Assembly (NCBI GenBank): GCA_964594635.1
Contig: CAZQMV010000007.1
Location: 83,252-147,251 of the forward strand
Origin: Berkiella sp964594635
Lineage (GTDB): Bacteria; Pseudomonadota; Gammaproteobacteria; Berkiellales; Berkiellaceae
Direction of reading: 5' to 3'
Length of the DNA stretch: 64,000 nt
In this document: positions 1 through 8,674 of the stretch, piece after piece
Numbering within the stretch: the stretch's first letter is position 1
Layout of the letters: each line of letters opens with the position of its first letter
Translations under genes and position numbers: made by a program
Notes under the pieces: model-generated
Seen by the model: only the letters and a program-made list of their open reading frames with translations
Told to the model about the DNA's origin: nothing
The model's database searches: none

Positions 1-1454
1 TTAATCGCCGCGAAAAACTTAAGCAATGGCGAGAAGGGGGTAAAGCATTTCCTAATGACTTTAAACGCACTCATTTAGCCAAGCCATTGCATGATGAATT
101 CGATACGCTAGAGACGGCTGAATTAGAAGCCAAAGCGATGCCTGTTAAGCTTGCGGGTCGTATCATGACAAGACGCCATATGGGTAAAGCCAGTTTTTTA
201 AATTTGCAAGATATGACAGGCAAAATGCAAGTCTACGCCAAACTGGAAGAATTACCTGCGGGCGTTTATGAAGATTTTAAACATTGGGATCTCGGTGATA
301 TTGTTGGGGTAGAAGGTTTATTATTTAAAACCAAAACGGGTGAATTATCCGTTAAAGCCAAAGGCATGTGTTTATTGACTAAGGCTTTGCGCCCATTACC
401 TGAGAAATATCATGGGTTAACCGATCAAGAAACCCGTTATCGCCAACGCTATTTAGATTTATTGGCGAATGAGAGAACCCGTGATGTTTTTCGTGCACGT
501 ACCAAAATCATTCAAGTGATCCGTGAATATTTAAATGATAGACAGTTTTTAGAAGTGGAAACCCCGATGATGCAACCCATTCCAGGTGGCGCGGCAGCTC
601 GTCCCTTCGTAACCCATCATAATGCCTTAGATATGCAGCTTTTCTTACGTATTGCGCCAGAGCTTTACTTAAAGCGCTTAGTGGTAGGTGGCTTTGAACG
701 CGTGTATGAAATCAATCGTAATTTTAGAAATGAAGGTGTATCAACTCGCCATAATCCTGAATTTACCATGCTTGAATTTTACCAAGCCTATGCTGACTAT
801 CATGAATTGATGGATCTCACCGAAGATATGTTGCGAACGGTCGCACAAAAGGTTTTAGGAACCACCACAGTGGTCTATCAAGAAGATACTTACGATTTAT
901 CAAAACCATTTGCCCGCATGACAGTCAAAGAAGCGATTTTGCATTATAACCCTAGTTTAAAAGCGGCAGATTTAGAAAATCGCGAAAAATGTGAAGCCTA
1001 TGCCAAAAGTCTAGGCGTTGCTGTGAATAAAGACCATGGCATGGGTAAAATCCATATTGGTATTTTTGAAGAAACCTGTGAAGCGCAATTAAAGCAACCC
1101 ACTTTCATTACGGAATACCCAACCGAAGTGTCGCCGTTAGCACGCGCTAGCAACCATAACGTGGAAGTCACCGATCGCTTTGAGTTTTTTGTTGGCGGCC
1201 GTGAAATAGCGAACGGTTTCTCTGAGTTAAACGATGCCGAAGATCAAGCCGCACGCTTTAAAAAACAAGTTGCCAACTTTGAAGCGGGTGATGCTGAAGC
1301 CATGCATTACGACGATGACTTTATTACCGCGCTTGAGCATGGTTTACCACCCACCGCAGGTGAGGGGATTGGTATCGATCGCTTAGTCATGCTATTCACT
1401 GATTCACCTTCAATCCGTGACGTTATTTTATTTCCTCATATGAGAAACAATTAA
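1..1454 (+). CDS. lysS: Lysine--tRNA ligase (class II), 5' end outside window
   Basis: Charges tRNA-Lys with lysine in the cytoplasm. The reading frame is open from base 3, and the upstream residues (NRREKLKQWREGG, then AFPNDFKR) match the normal N-terminal part of LysS, so the true start lies before the window; the TTG at 87 is not the start. Seen in order: OB-fold anticodon-binding domain (GRIMTRRHMGKASF), class II motif 2 (FRNEGVSTRHNPEFTMLEFY) and motif 3 (GEGIGIDRLVMLFT, then SIRDVILFP). The C-terminus is complete, ending at TAA 1454. An imperfect palindrome follows at once. Confidence 0.97.
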   Translation, partial: NRREKLKQWREGGKAFPNDFKRTHLAKPLHDEFDTLETAELEAKAMPVKLAGRIMTRRHMGKASFLNLQDMTGKMQVYAKLEELPAGVYEDFKHWDLGDIVGVEGLLFKTKTGELSVKAKGMCLLTKALRPLPEKYHGLTDQETRYRQRYLDLLANERTRDVFRARTKIIQVIREYLNDRQFLEVETPMMQPIPGGAAARPFVTHHNALDMQLFLRIAPELYLKRLVVGGFERVYEINRNFRNEGVSTRHNPEFTMLEFYQAYADYHELMDLTEDMLRTVAQKVLGTTTVVYQEDTYDLSKPFARMTVKEAILHYNPSLKAADLENREKCEAYAKSLGVAVNKDHGMGKIHIGIFEETCEAQLKQPTFITEYPTEVSPLARASNHNVEVTDRFEFFVGGREIANGFSELNDAEDQAARFKKQVANFEAGDAEAMHYDDDFITALEHGLPPTAGEGIGIDRLVMLFTDSPSIRDVILFPHMRNN

Positions 1455-1460
1455 TCATAT

Positions 1461-1497
1461 TGTAGGGGCCGGCACGGCCTCGATGCCGTCCCCTGCA
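1461..1497. repeat. Imperfect palindrome downstream of lysS
   Basis: The left arm TGTAGGGGCCGGCA and right arm TGCCGTCCCCTGCA are near-perfect inverted complements around a 9-base loop. There is no T-run, so it is more likely a REP-like intergenic element than a rho-independent terminator. A similar start (TGTAGGGGACGGC) occurs near 42144, without the second arm. Confidence 0.6.
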
Positions 1498-1571
1498 AGT
1501 AAACTGTTGTTTTAGTCAGGAGAGTTTAGACCTATAACCATCTATAATCAAAATCAAGAAGCATTTCTAAT

Positions 1572-2588
1572 TTGTTAGTTGAACATCCCGTTAAGGATAA
1601 GGCGGCTGCAATGGCTCTTGATGGACCGATTGATACTAAAATAAAAACCTGTTTACAAAATGCATTAAAAGAAAATCTTGATGATCTACTCAGTCGATTT
1701 ATGAATGCGTATGTTCTTCAGCAACGCATTGTGCTTGTAACGAAGCAATTCGAATATAATCCAAATTTAACACTTGAGACTAAAACCCTGTTGCAGGATC
1801 TCGACACGGCTGCGCAAGCGTATTTGGATAATTTTGATAAGCAATTATTGCTAGCGGCCATTGAAAATGCATTAATGGGTCTTCGCTCGGGACAAGGAAT
1901 GATTATTAACTTAACTCAAAGCGCAAAAGCATGCAGTGAAATTGCTCAACTATTAAGGCCAATAAAAGAAGATCTGATCCATCGTGTTACCATTGATTCT
2001 TTATTGGATTCATTTGTTTTGATGGAAATGCCTGTCTTAACAACAGCAGCCCCACTACCACCACCGCCTCCTCCTTTATCATCATTGGCGCAACCAAAGC
2101 TAGCGGCAGCACCCTTAAAACCCGTTGCCAAAGTGTCACCGACTAAAGCGGCACTCGAAAGGGAATTCAATCGAGAATTATTGCTTAAGAAATTAACTGT
2201 CATTGAAAAGGAATTATCTCAAACCGAACCTGTTAAAGCAGAAGCGGCAGAGAATATTCCTAAATTAAGATTGAACATCAAACGTGAACTCGCTACGGTT
2301 GCATTAGAAGCAGAAAGACGTCGCGAATTAAAGAGGTTAGCAGCCGTGAGATCAGATCCTAGTTCTGTCGTACAGGCTCCTAACCTTGTCGCAGAGGCTC
2401 CTACTTCGAGAGGGATACTCTTTTTATCGATGCTGCAAAGTGAGCTTGGAGTTCGTAATCAAAGGGGTTTAAAAGCAAAAGCCCAAAGACAACAGGCGGC
2501 TGCAATTCCTTCAGCAAACAATGATCAGTTGCCTATCGAAGAAGAACTCGAAAAATTACAAATCAGCAATAACAAACTCTGCAATTAG
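1572..2588 (+). CDS. Unknown protein with central polyproline stretch; possible effector
   Basis: I recognise no family. The 338-residue protein has a mostly helical N-terminal half, a central low-complexity stretch (APLPPPPPPLSSL, about residues 160-172), and a charged helical C-terminal half rich in Lys, Glu, Arg and Ala. There is no signal peptide or membrane segment. The start is a TTG with a weak ribosome site, so the N-terminus is uncertain. It lies alone between lysS and a minus-strand HDOD gene that it almost touches tail to tail (5 bases). Size, lack of homology, polyproline and coiled-coil-like charge suggest a protein acting in a host cell, but this is only inference from a genome that encodes Dot/Icm secretion. 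Confidence 0.6.
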   Translation: MLVEHPVKDKAAAMALDGPIDTKIKTCLQNALKENLDDLLSRFMNAYVLQQRIVLVTKQFEYNPNLTLETKTLLQDLDTAAQAYLDNFDKQLLLAAIENALMGLRSGQGMIINLTQSAKACSEIAQLLRPIKEDLIHRVTIDSLLDSFVLMEMPVLTTAAPLPPPPPPLSSLAQPKLAAAPLKPVAKVSPTKAALEREFNRELLLKKLTVIEKELSQTEPVKAEAAENIPKLRLNIKRELATVALEAERRRELKRLAAVRSDPSSVVQAPNLVAEAPTSRGILFLSMLQSELGVRNQRGLKAKAQRQQAAAIPSANNDQLPIEEELEKLQISNNKLCN

Positions 2589-2593
2589 AAGCC

Positions 2594-3445
2594 TTATGTT
2601 GTTTTGAACAAGGCCTCTGCGGCTTGTAGGGGCTCTTGTAATACGGGTTTTAAGAGTAGATCTTCTTCTGGATCAAGTCCGAGGCGAACAAAGGCGGGGA
2701 TCTCTTTCCTATCAATCAAAGCTAAGGGATGAGTCGTTCCAGCGAGTACCAAAATTTTGGCCACTAAGACCACATCTGCTAAATCAGGCGTACTGATTTT
2801 ACGATAATATTGAGTCATGTTTTGTGGCACACTCGCAATGGCAGGTGGAAACTGCCACGAATTTAAAATGCCTTCACCCAATTTTGCGTAATGATTTTCG
2901 ATCAATTCTTCTAACACGCTTAGATTTTTGAGTAATTCTGGTTGTGTTTCAGCATACGTCAGAATAGGTAACATGCCTATTTCATGTAAAAGACCTGCTA
3001 ACATCGCTTCATCAGGTGGCAATTTTTTGGTGTGATTAGCAATCACATAAGATGTTGCAGCGATTTGTCCGCTACGTCGCCATGCTTCGTTAAGCTTTTC
3101 TTCAATAATTTTGTTTTTCGCTAAAAATAATTGTTCCATAGCGATACCAATCGTCATATTGGATACAAAGCGCACACCTAAGCGACTGATCGCATTTTCC
3201 AAGCTATTAATACTGACACGTCCTCGTACTAATGGACTATTTGCCATTCTGATAATGCGGGCTGCTAAAGCCGGATCTTTACCAATAATGCTTTCTAGCT
3301 CTTCGATAGTGACATAAGGATTTTGGTTAATTTCTTGAATGGCCATCGCAATATGCGGTTGTGTAGGCAGTGGCAGTCGGTTACGCTCGATCGCCTCAAG
3401 GAGATCCATAAAAAACGTCGCGGATGCGTTGAGTGATAGATCCAT
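2594..3445 (-). CDS. HDOD-domain signalling protein
   Basis: A single HDOD domain (residues about 20-215) fills most of this 283-residue protein. HDOD domains are catalytically degenerate relatives of HD phosphohydrolases, used in signalling. Typical features are the early LPLPTQPHIAMAIQEI segment, IIGKDPALAARIIRMANSP, ISRLGVRFVSNMTIGIAM and AGLLHEIGMLPIL, in place of a full HD metal site. The start has a good ribosome site (AGGGAG, 7 bases before ATG). There is no attached GGDEF, EAL or receiver domain, so its partner is unknown. It is transcribed away from ygfZ and toward the unknown gene at 1572. Confidence 0.85.
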   Translation of the reverse strand: MDLSLNASATFFMDLLEAIERNRLPLPTQPHIAMAIQEINQNPYVTIEELESIIGKDPALAARIIRMANSPLVRGRVSINSLENAISRLGVRFVSNMTIGIAMEQLFLAKNKIIEEKLNEAWRRSGQIAATSYVIANHTKKLPPDEAMLAGLLHEIGMLPILTYAETQPELLKNLSVLEELIENHYAKLGEGILNSWQFPPAIASVPQNMTQYYRKISTPDLADVVLVAKILVLAGTTHPLALIDRKEIPAFVRLGLDPEEDLLLKPVLQEPLQAAEALFKTT

Positions 3446-3501
3446 TATTAACTCCCTACTGCGAGGATAAGCAGTGACAACTCAGCTGCTTCGACTAATA
3501 T

Positions 3502-4452
3502 CTAATAGGATAAGTCTAGACGATGAAGTTTTGGTCCATCAGCTTTCTTAAAGCGAATATTTTCAAAATCCGCATACTGTTCATCCAGAACGACTAATAG
3601 CACAAAGCCCTTGTCATTCTTCGCGGCTCGCACCACTATCCCTGGTGCTTCATTAGGCGCATCTACAATCACAATGTGATCACCTGGGCTGGGTGCTTCA
3701 ACAGTTTCAGCAAGTTGGGCCAGGTACATATGGCGCTTGATTTTGCCCTTGTAGTGCATGCGAGCGATGATTTCTTGTCCAAGGTAGCAACCTTTGTCGA
3801 AACTGATCCCCGCTAGCTCAGTTAAGTTCACATGGTGGGGGAGTAAAGCATCGATGGTTGCAGGGTAGACGGCAGGGATACCGGCTTCGATCTCTAAAAG
3901 CTCCCAGACTTCTTCGGTTAATAGCTTTAATGTCTTTTGCATGCTTTGTTGAAAGTCGGCAACCTTTGCTGTGGGGACAATCGCAATATAACGCAGCACA
4001 TTGCCTGGGGAGCGGTATAAGATCCAATCTGTTTTTGATATTAAAGAACCCCCAGTCGGTAGAGGATCGATTCCTAAAAACGCTGCCGCTTGTTCGTCAA
4101 TGATGCCAAAAACGCTAAAATCCTGCACTTCTGTTAAAGTGACTTTAGAAAAAATCGCATATTTTTTGAGGTTTTTGAGCGCATCTGCTAGTAACGCTTT
4201 TGGTAACAATAAAAGATAAGCAGGCTCTTGTTCGTTTTTTTGAACGTTAATGATTCGAAATAGGGCTTGCATGCGGCCTTTAAGATTACAGTGTGCACCC
4301 AGCTGACTTTGATTTAACGTCACCTTGTCGAGGTTAACCGTTAATTGACCCTGCAAAAACGTTTTGGCATCAACACCTTTTACCGCAATGATACCTGTTG
4401 ATGACAGGGGGGCGAAGCCCATTAATACTTGCCATTTAGAGTGCATAGGCAT
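3502..4452 (-). CDS. ygfZ: YgfZ/GcvT-like folate-binding Fe-S cluster repair protein
   Basis: YgfZ is a tetrahydrofolate-binding GcvT relative that supports maturation or repair of certain Fe-S enzymes such as MiaB. The diagnostic KGCYLGQEIIARMHYKG motif (K-G-C-Y-x-G-Q-E) is present at about residue 220. The N-terminal part (GIIAVKGVDAKTFLQGQLT) and length of 316 residues fit the family. A second ATG two codons in (4446) is equally possible. As in E. coli it is divergent from the sdhE-ygfX block, with a DUF924 gene between them here. Confidence 0.93.
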   Translation of the reverse strand: MPMHSKWQVLMGFAPLSSTGIIAVKGVDAKTFLQGQLTVNLDKVTLNQSQLGAHCNLKGRMQALFRIINVQKNEQEPAYLLLLPKALLADALKNLKKYAIFSKVTLTEVQDFSVFGIIDEQAAAFLGIDPLPTGGSLISKTDWILYRSPGNVLRYIAIVPTAKVADFQQSMQKTLKLLTEEVWELLEIEAGIPAVYPATIDALLPHHVNLTELAGISFDKGCYLGQEIIARMHYKGKIKRHMYLAQLAETVEAPSPGDHIVIVDAPNEAPGIVVRAAKNDKGFVLLVVLDEQYADFENIRFKKADGPKLHRLDLSY

Positions 4453-4528
4453 ATCTTCTCGTTTGGATACTGTGGTTCAAAAGTATATACGAATCGTATT
4501 AATAATAAAGTTGTTATTTGGCTGACAA

Positions 4529-5134
4529 ATGATGCTCGAAAAAGTCAACGAAATTCTTCATTTTTGGTTTGGCACGGATAAACAAAATTATCTTGCCAAT
4601 GCAGCTATCTGGTGGAAAGGCACGCCAGAACTCGATATAGAAATTAGCGAGCGCTTTGCCAAAGTGCATCATCTCGCCGCCACAGGTCAATTACAAGCCT
4701 GGTTGCATCAACCCCAATCTTGTTTGGCTTTTATCATATTACTTGATCAATTTTCACGCCATATTTATCGCAATACTCCTTTAGCGTTTGCACAAGACAA
4801 ACTCGCACGAGCTGCTTTTTTACGTGGGAAAGAACATAAACTCGATAAAGATTTACATATTGTGCAACGACAATTTTTTTACATGCCTCTGGAACATTCT
4901 GAAGACTTGGACGATCAAAAGCTATGTTTGGCACTCATGAAACAATTAACCCATGAGGCAAGAGAAACGGAACCACAATATCTAGAAGCGATGGAACAGG
5001 CTTATCATTACGCTGAACGTCATTATGATATTATTCAACTATTTGGCAGATTTCCGCACCGAAATGAGGTTCTTGAGAGAGAATCAACCCAAGAAGAACT
5101 CGTTTTTCTAAATTTACCCAATAGTTCATTTTAA
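4529..5134 (+). CDS. DUF924 family protein
   Basis: A 201-residue soluble helical protein of the DUF924 family, whose role is unknown. Family signatures seen: the opening EILHFWFG, WW(K/R)-type start of the body, FIILLDQFSRHIYRNTPLAF, YMPLEHSEDLDDQ, and the closing RFPHRNEVLERESTQEE followed by L. TPR-like folding is expected for the family. It is the first of three same-strand genes (DUF924, sdhE, ygfX) and has tandem ATGs at 4529 and 4532. Confidence 0.88.
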   Translation: MMLEKVNEILHFWFGTDKQNYLANAAIWWKGTPELDIEISERFAKVHHLAATGQLQAWLHQPQSCLAFIILLDQFSRHIYRNTPLAFAQDKLARAAFLRGKEHKLDKDLHIVQRQFFYMPLEHSEDLDDQKLCLALMKQLTHEARETEPQYLEAMEQAYHYAERHYDIIQLFGRFPHRNEVLERESTQEELVFLNLPNSSF

Positions 5135-5148
5135 AAAAGAGAAAAATA

Positions 5149-5424
5149 GTGCAGGAATTTAATAGAATCAAGCGAGAAAAATTACGCTGGGCTTGTAGAA
5201 GAGGCATGTTAGAGCTCGATTTATTTTTAGTACCATTTTTTGAAAATGCTTATGAAACATTATCTGCAGAAGAACAACAGCATTTTTCTGAAATGTTATG
5301 TCATACCGATCCTGAACTCCTCAGCTGGTTAATGGGCCATGAAGCGCCTGTTACTCCCGAGTTACAAGCAATAACGGCAAAAATTCGTGTCTTTCGACGC
5401 CAACATAACGCTACAGACCTCTAA
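5149..5424 (+). CDS. sdhE: Succinate dehydrogenase flavinylation factor SdhE
   Basis: SdhE binds the flavoprotein subunit of succinate dehydrogenase (and fumarate reductase) and promotes covalent FAD attachment. This 91-residue protein has the conserved RRGMLELD segment (RGxxE motif), followed by the acidic FLVPFFENAYETLSAEEQ region and DPELLSWLMGH. The start is GTG at 5149 after AAAAAAGAGA. The downstream ygfX frame begins inside its last 38 bases, so the two are translationally coupled, as in other gammaproteobacteria. Confidence 0.92.
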   Translation: MQEFNRIKREKLRWACRRGMLELDLFLVPFFENAYETLSAEEQQHFSEMLCHTDPELLSWLMGHEAPVTPELQAITAKIRVFRRQHNATDL

Positions 5425-5803
5425 GCTGTGCGCGGCTTGGACTTACGCTTTAATAGCATTTGCCGCATTTTGCACGGTATACAGTGTTAGTGGGTTTTTA
5501 GGGCTTGTGTTACTCCTCGTCATAGTTTGCTATGGGATAAACGCATTGCGCCATACAGCTTGGCGAAATGCTAAAACAGCTATTACTGGCATTCAACATA
5601 AATCCCATCAACGTTGGTACCTGCAAAATGGTGCTTTAGAAAAGTGGCTTGTTCACTATAAAGGTGTGTCTTTTCGCAATCCACGTTTTATCATTGCGAC
5701 TTTTGAAAAGCTGGGTGATAAGCGCAATATCACGGTTGTTATCCCACAGGATGCAACAACATGGCATTACTACACCCATCTGTTAACCAGGCTGTGGTTT
5801 TAA
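5387..5803 (+). CDS. ygfX: YgfX/CptA-like inner-membrane protein
   Basis: A 138-residue membrane protein of the YgfX (CptA) family, usually encoded right after sdhE. In E. coli it was described as affecting MreB/FtsZ or as linked to SdhE; its true role is unsettled. Two adjacent hydrophobic segments (about residues 15-50, WTYALIAFAAFCTVYS and GLVLLLVIVCYGI) precede a small C-terminal domain with TRLW at the end. The GTG start at 5387 overlaps sdhE by 38 bases; a start closer to the first TM is possible. Confidence 0.75.
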   Translation: MSFDANITLQTSKLCAAWTYALIAFAAFCTVYSVSGFLGLVLLLVIVCYGINALRHTAWRNAKTAITGIQHKSHQRWYLQNGALEKWLVHYKGVSFRNPRFIIATFEKLGDKRNITVVIPQDATTWHYYTHLLTRLWF

Positions 5804-5869
5804 CGGCATCTTTAGAACCTTGCTGCATTGCCGATATGAATACCAATGGTGGTTCTCCCCTGAGGTGTC

Positions 5870-6472
5870 ATGCGCCAGCGTGTAGAGTCAAGTAAACGCG
5901 TTAATGTCGATTACGAGCTGGTTGAGCAAGTTCGGCATGGCGATAAACAAGCCTTTGATTTATTGGTACAAAAATACCAATTTAAAATCTTAAAGCTGGT
6001 GAACCGCTATGTGAATGATCCCAGTGAAGCCATGGATGTGGCGCAAGAATCGTTTATTAAAGCCTATCGCGCTTTGGATAAATTCCGAGGCGATAGTGCT
6101 TTTTATACCTGGTTATATCGAATTGCGATTAATACCGCTAAAAATCATGTTGTTTCACAAAGCCGTCGTATTATTGAGGCGGATGTGGAAACCGTGGATA
6201 TGGAACAAGCGCTCACTAAAGCCAATTTAAAAGACTATTCAGCCCCCGAGAAAATCTTATTAGACGATGAAATAGAACATGCTGTTTATGAAGTCATTGC
6301 GCATTTACCCAAGGAATTACGTACAGCCATCACTCTGCGAGAGTTGGAAGGGATGAGTTATGAGGAAATAGCTGGAATTATGGCTTGCCCGGTTGGTACT
6401 GTTCGATCTAGGATATTCAGAGCACGTGAGGCGATTGAGAGACGGATCAAACCGCTCTTAAATGAAACTTAA
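5870..6472 (+). CDS. rpoE: Extracytoplasmic-stress sigma factor RpoE
   Basis: A group 4 sigma factor of 200 residues that directs RNA polymerase to envelope-stress promoters. Region 2 is clear (FDLLVQKYQFKILKLVNRYV, DVAQESFIKAYRALDKFRG, FYTWLYRIAINTAKN) and so is region 4 (LPKELRTAITLRELEGMSYE, then EIAGIMACPVGTVRSRIFRA). The residues closely follow E. coli RpoE. The ATG at 5870 follows TGAGGTG. An anti-sigma-like gene begins 11 bases after the stop, and a DegP-type protease, a classical RpoE target, follows. Confidence 0.95.
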   Translation: MRQRVESSKRVNVDYELVEQVRHGDKQAFDLLVQKYQFKILKLVNRYVNDPSEAMDVAQESFIKAYRALDKFRGDSAFYTWLYRIAINTAKNHVVSQSRRIIEADVETVDMEQALTKANLKDYSAPEKILLDDEIEHAVYEVIAHLPKELRTAITLRELEGMSYEEIAGIMACPVGTVRSRIFRAREAIERRIKPLLNET

Positions 6473-6483
6473 GGAGAAGGCAC

Positions 6484-6765
6484 ATGGAAGCCAATGATGT
6501 AAAAGACCCCGAAATCCTGTTTGAATCCATCTCTGCTCTTGTAGACGATGAATTATCCATCACTGAAAAACACGATTTAATCGCTAAAATCAAACTTGAT
6601 GCCACATTGCTCGAAAAATGGCGGCATTTTTATATTATTCAAACGGTCATGCAACAACATGCACAAAGAGGTTCAAGTACGGATGAATTTGTGCGAAAAG
6701 TCATGGTACATGCAGAAAAGTCTGAAAAATCGCCATTGAGTAATCAACAAAACCCTGAGCATTAA
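6484..6765 (+). CDS. rseA: Short RseA/MucA-type anti-sigma factor, N-terminal domain only
   Basis: The 93 residues correspond to the cytoplasmic sigma-binding domain of RseA (ESISALVDDELS near the start, then LLEKWRHFYIIQTVMQQ). Full RseA proteins are about 200 residues, with a membrane segment and a periplasmic domain cleaved by DegS and RseP; neither is present here, and no downstream frame restores them. No rseB follows. The gene has a strong ribosome site (AAGGAGAAGG) and is co-transcribed with rpoE. A palindromic element starts 6 bases after the stop. It may be a natural soluble form or a truncated remnant. Confidence 0.75.
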   Translation: MEANDVKDPEILFESISALVDDELSITEKHDLIAKIKLDATLLEKWRHFYIIQTVMQQHAQRGSSTDEFVRKVMVHAEKSEKSPLSNQQNPEH

Positions 6766-6771
6766 GAAATC

Positions 6772-6861
6772 TAAATCCCCTGTTCGCGCAAGCGTGTACG
6801 ACCGGTTGCATAGGTAACACTTTTGTAAAGGGGGCAGCTTGCGTAGCAAGCAGGGGGATTT
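6772..6861. repeat. Small element with terminal inverted repeats
   Basis: A ~90 bp intergenic element with inverted ends: the left end reads TAAATCCCCTG and the right end CAGGGGGATTTA; the arms extend imperfectly through GCGCAAGC and GCTTGCGTAGC. It fills the space right after the shortened rseA. It resembles miniature non-coding repeats found in many proteobacterial genomes; no transposase is present. Confidence 0.55.
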
Positions 6862-6950
6862 AATTGCACCTACACCTAAATACCCATTATATCCAGCGCT
6901 TTTAACCCCAAAACTGAACATTCGTCTTGTTTATTTAACTAACAATGGAG

Positions 6951-6959
6951 TGATATAAT
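6951..6959 (+). promoter_or_regulatory. Candidate extended -10 promoter for degP
   Basis: TGATATAAT is a perfect extended -10 element (TGn plus TATAAT). No good -35 lies at the expected distance, which extended -10 promoters tolerate. Transcription would begin near 6966, about 80 bases before the likely ATG at 7047. I did not find a convincing RpoE-type promoter here. Confidence 0.45.
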
Positions 6960-7046
6960 AGGTCATTAGGAAGCATATTGATTTAAAAGGGATCCACAAA
7001 ACAACTATAAAAAATGCTGTACCCGGGGGTGCAGGTGGAGACAACC

Positions 7047-8471
7047 ATGAACTTATCACATCGGTCACTTTTTGTGACCCTCTCCTTCGTCGTTGCAACA
7101 GTGTTCAGCCAGAGTCTTCTTGCTGCTTCTTATCCTGATTTTGCGCCGGTTATTGATAAAGCGGGTCAGTCGGTTGTGAATGTCATCACCACGAAAGATG
7201 AACCCACTAAACTGGTTCCTGATAATGTGCGTCAAGACTTAGAAGGCACGCCGTTAATGGATCTGCTTAAGCAGATGTATGGGGACAAACTTGAAGAAAA
7301 ACTATCGGGCAAAGGGCCAAGCTTAGGTTCAGGCTCAATTATTTCAGCTGATGGCTATGTGGTGACTAATTTTCATGTGGTAGATGGTGCTAGCAATATC
7401 ATTGTTCGCCTTAAAGATCGACGTGAATATCCCGCAGTACTCGTTGGCAGTGATAATGGTACCGATTTGGCTTTACTGAAAATCGATGCAAAAGAATTAT
7501 CCTATCTGGATTTCTCTGATCCAAGTTCGATCAAAGTCGGTCAATGGGTTATTGCTATCGGCGCACCCTTTGGCTTTGAAAATTCGGCAACGGTTGGTGT
7601 GATCAGTGCGCTGGGTAGAAGTTTAGGCCAAGAACGTTATGTTCCCTTTCTACAAACAGATGCTGCCATTAATCCAGGGAACAGTGGTGGCCCATTATTA
7701 AGCGAAAAAGGTGAGTTGGTAGGGATCAATTCTCAGATTGTGAGTGAATCTGGAAATTATGCCGGTTTATCATTCGCAGTCCCTTCAGATGTTGTTAAAA
7801 ATGTTGTCGACCAGCTAAAAACACGAGGAACTGTCGCCAGAGGTTGGTTAGGGCTTGCTTTCCAAGATCTCGATCGGGGTTTAGCCGATTCCTTTGGAAT
7901 AAAAACGGCTAAAGGTGCGTTGATCTCAAAAGTATTGCCAAATAGTCCTGCAGAAAAAGTTGGGATCAAAGAAGGTGATGTGATCACGGAATTTAATGGT
8001 CATGAAATCATCAAAGCCACTGATTTGCCACCGATTGTTGGTTTAATACCCATCAATAGTAAAGTCGCGATGAAGTTGATTAGAGGGCAAAAGGAAATGG
8101 ATGTGAATATCATCCTTAGCAAATACAGCCAAACAGAACAAATGGAAGCGCAAAATAGCAAGAAAGTTTCCATGGGAAGCAAAATGGATGAATTGCAAAG
8201 AGGGATCACTGTTCGTGATTTAGAAGAATATGAACAAGGTGCTTTAGGCAAAAATCAAACCGGGGTAGCTGTTGTCTATGTTAGTAGCAAACCTTGGATA
8301 GGAGTAGGACTTCGCCGCGGTGATATTATCGTGACGGTTAAGAATGATAAAATCAGTGACGCCAGCGACTTTTACAAAGTGGTGCGTGAAGCTTCTAAAG
8401 AAGGTAAAGCGGTTCCCCTATTAGTCGTTAGACCGGGGGAGATGCAGCATTATATTTCCATTAAATTCTAA
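7047..8471 (+). CDS. degP: DegP/HtrA-family periplasmic serine protease
   Basis: A Do-type periplasmic protease/chaperone that degrades misfolded envelope proteins. The ATG at 7047 is preferred over the frame's first ATG (7014) because AGGTGGAG precedes it and the signal peptide then starts at once (MNLSHRSLFVTLSFV to SLLAA, cleaved before SYPD). The catalytic triad is intact: His about 110 (VTNFHVVDG), Asp about 140 (GTDLALLK), Ser about 213 (NPGNSGGPL). Two PDZ domains follow; the second (about residues 370-474) includes GVAVVYVSSKPW. Length of 474 residues is normal. It lies next to rpoE and is plausibly under its control. Confidence 0.95.
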   Translation: MNLSHRSLFVTLSFVVATVFSQSLLAASYPDFAPVIDKAGQSVVNVITTKDEPTKLVPDNVRQDLEGTPLMDLLKQMYGDKLEEKLSGKGPSLGSGSIISADGYVVTNFHVVDGASNIIVRLKDRREYPAVLVGSDNGTDLALLKIDAKELSYLDFSDPSSIKVGQWVIAIGAPFGFENSATVGVISALGRSLGQERYVPFLQTDAAINPGNSGGPLLSEKGELVGINSQIVSESGNYAGLSFAVPSDVVKNVVDQLKTRGTVARGWLGLAFQDLDRGLADSFGIKTAKGALISKVLPNSPAEKVGIKEGDVITEFNGHEIIKATDLPPIVGLIPINSKVAMKLIRGQKEMDVNIILSKYSQTEQMEAQNSKKVSMGSKMDELQRGITVRDLEEYEQGALGKNQTGVAVVYVSSKPWIGVGLRRGDIIVTVKNDKISDASDFYKVVREASKEGKAVPLLVVRPGEMQHYISIKF

Positions 8472-8483
8472 TCTGGTGAGCGC

Positions 8484-8550
8484 TTGCGCGAACAATTACC
8501 CTCTACCGCTTGCGTTCGATGCGCCCGAAGGGCGGGTGAGGGGGTTGTTG
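8484..8550. repeat. GC-rich palindromic intergenic repeat after degP
   Basis: Contains the short hairpin CGCCCGAAGGGCG inside a longer pattern, ACCCTC..GAGGGGGTTG, typical of REP-like repeats. No T-run follows the hairpin, so termination is uncertain. Confidence 0.4.
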
Positions 8551-8674
8551 GCAGCAAATTTCTTTATACATCAGTTAACTAAATTAACTTAATAAAACTT
8601 TATTGCTAGCTCATTTCTCATGTGTTGCGTAAAATACAGCCTGATCTGGATAAAAGGAGCCTACGGCTGTAGTT

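Noticed and set aside
1946..2203. Minus-strand frame with a Gly-rich run
   Set aside because: It is the complement of the polyproline stretch of the gene at 1572 and has no ribosome site.
5804..5869. RpoE autoregulated promoter before rpoE
   Set aside because: GAACCTT is present but no second box with correct sequence and spacing can be shown.
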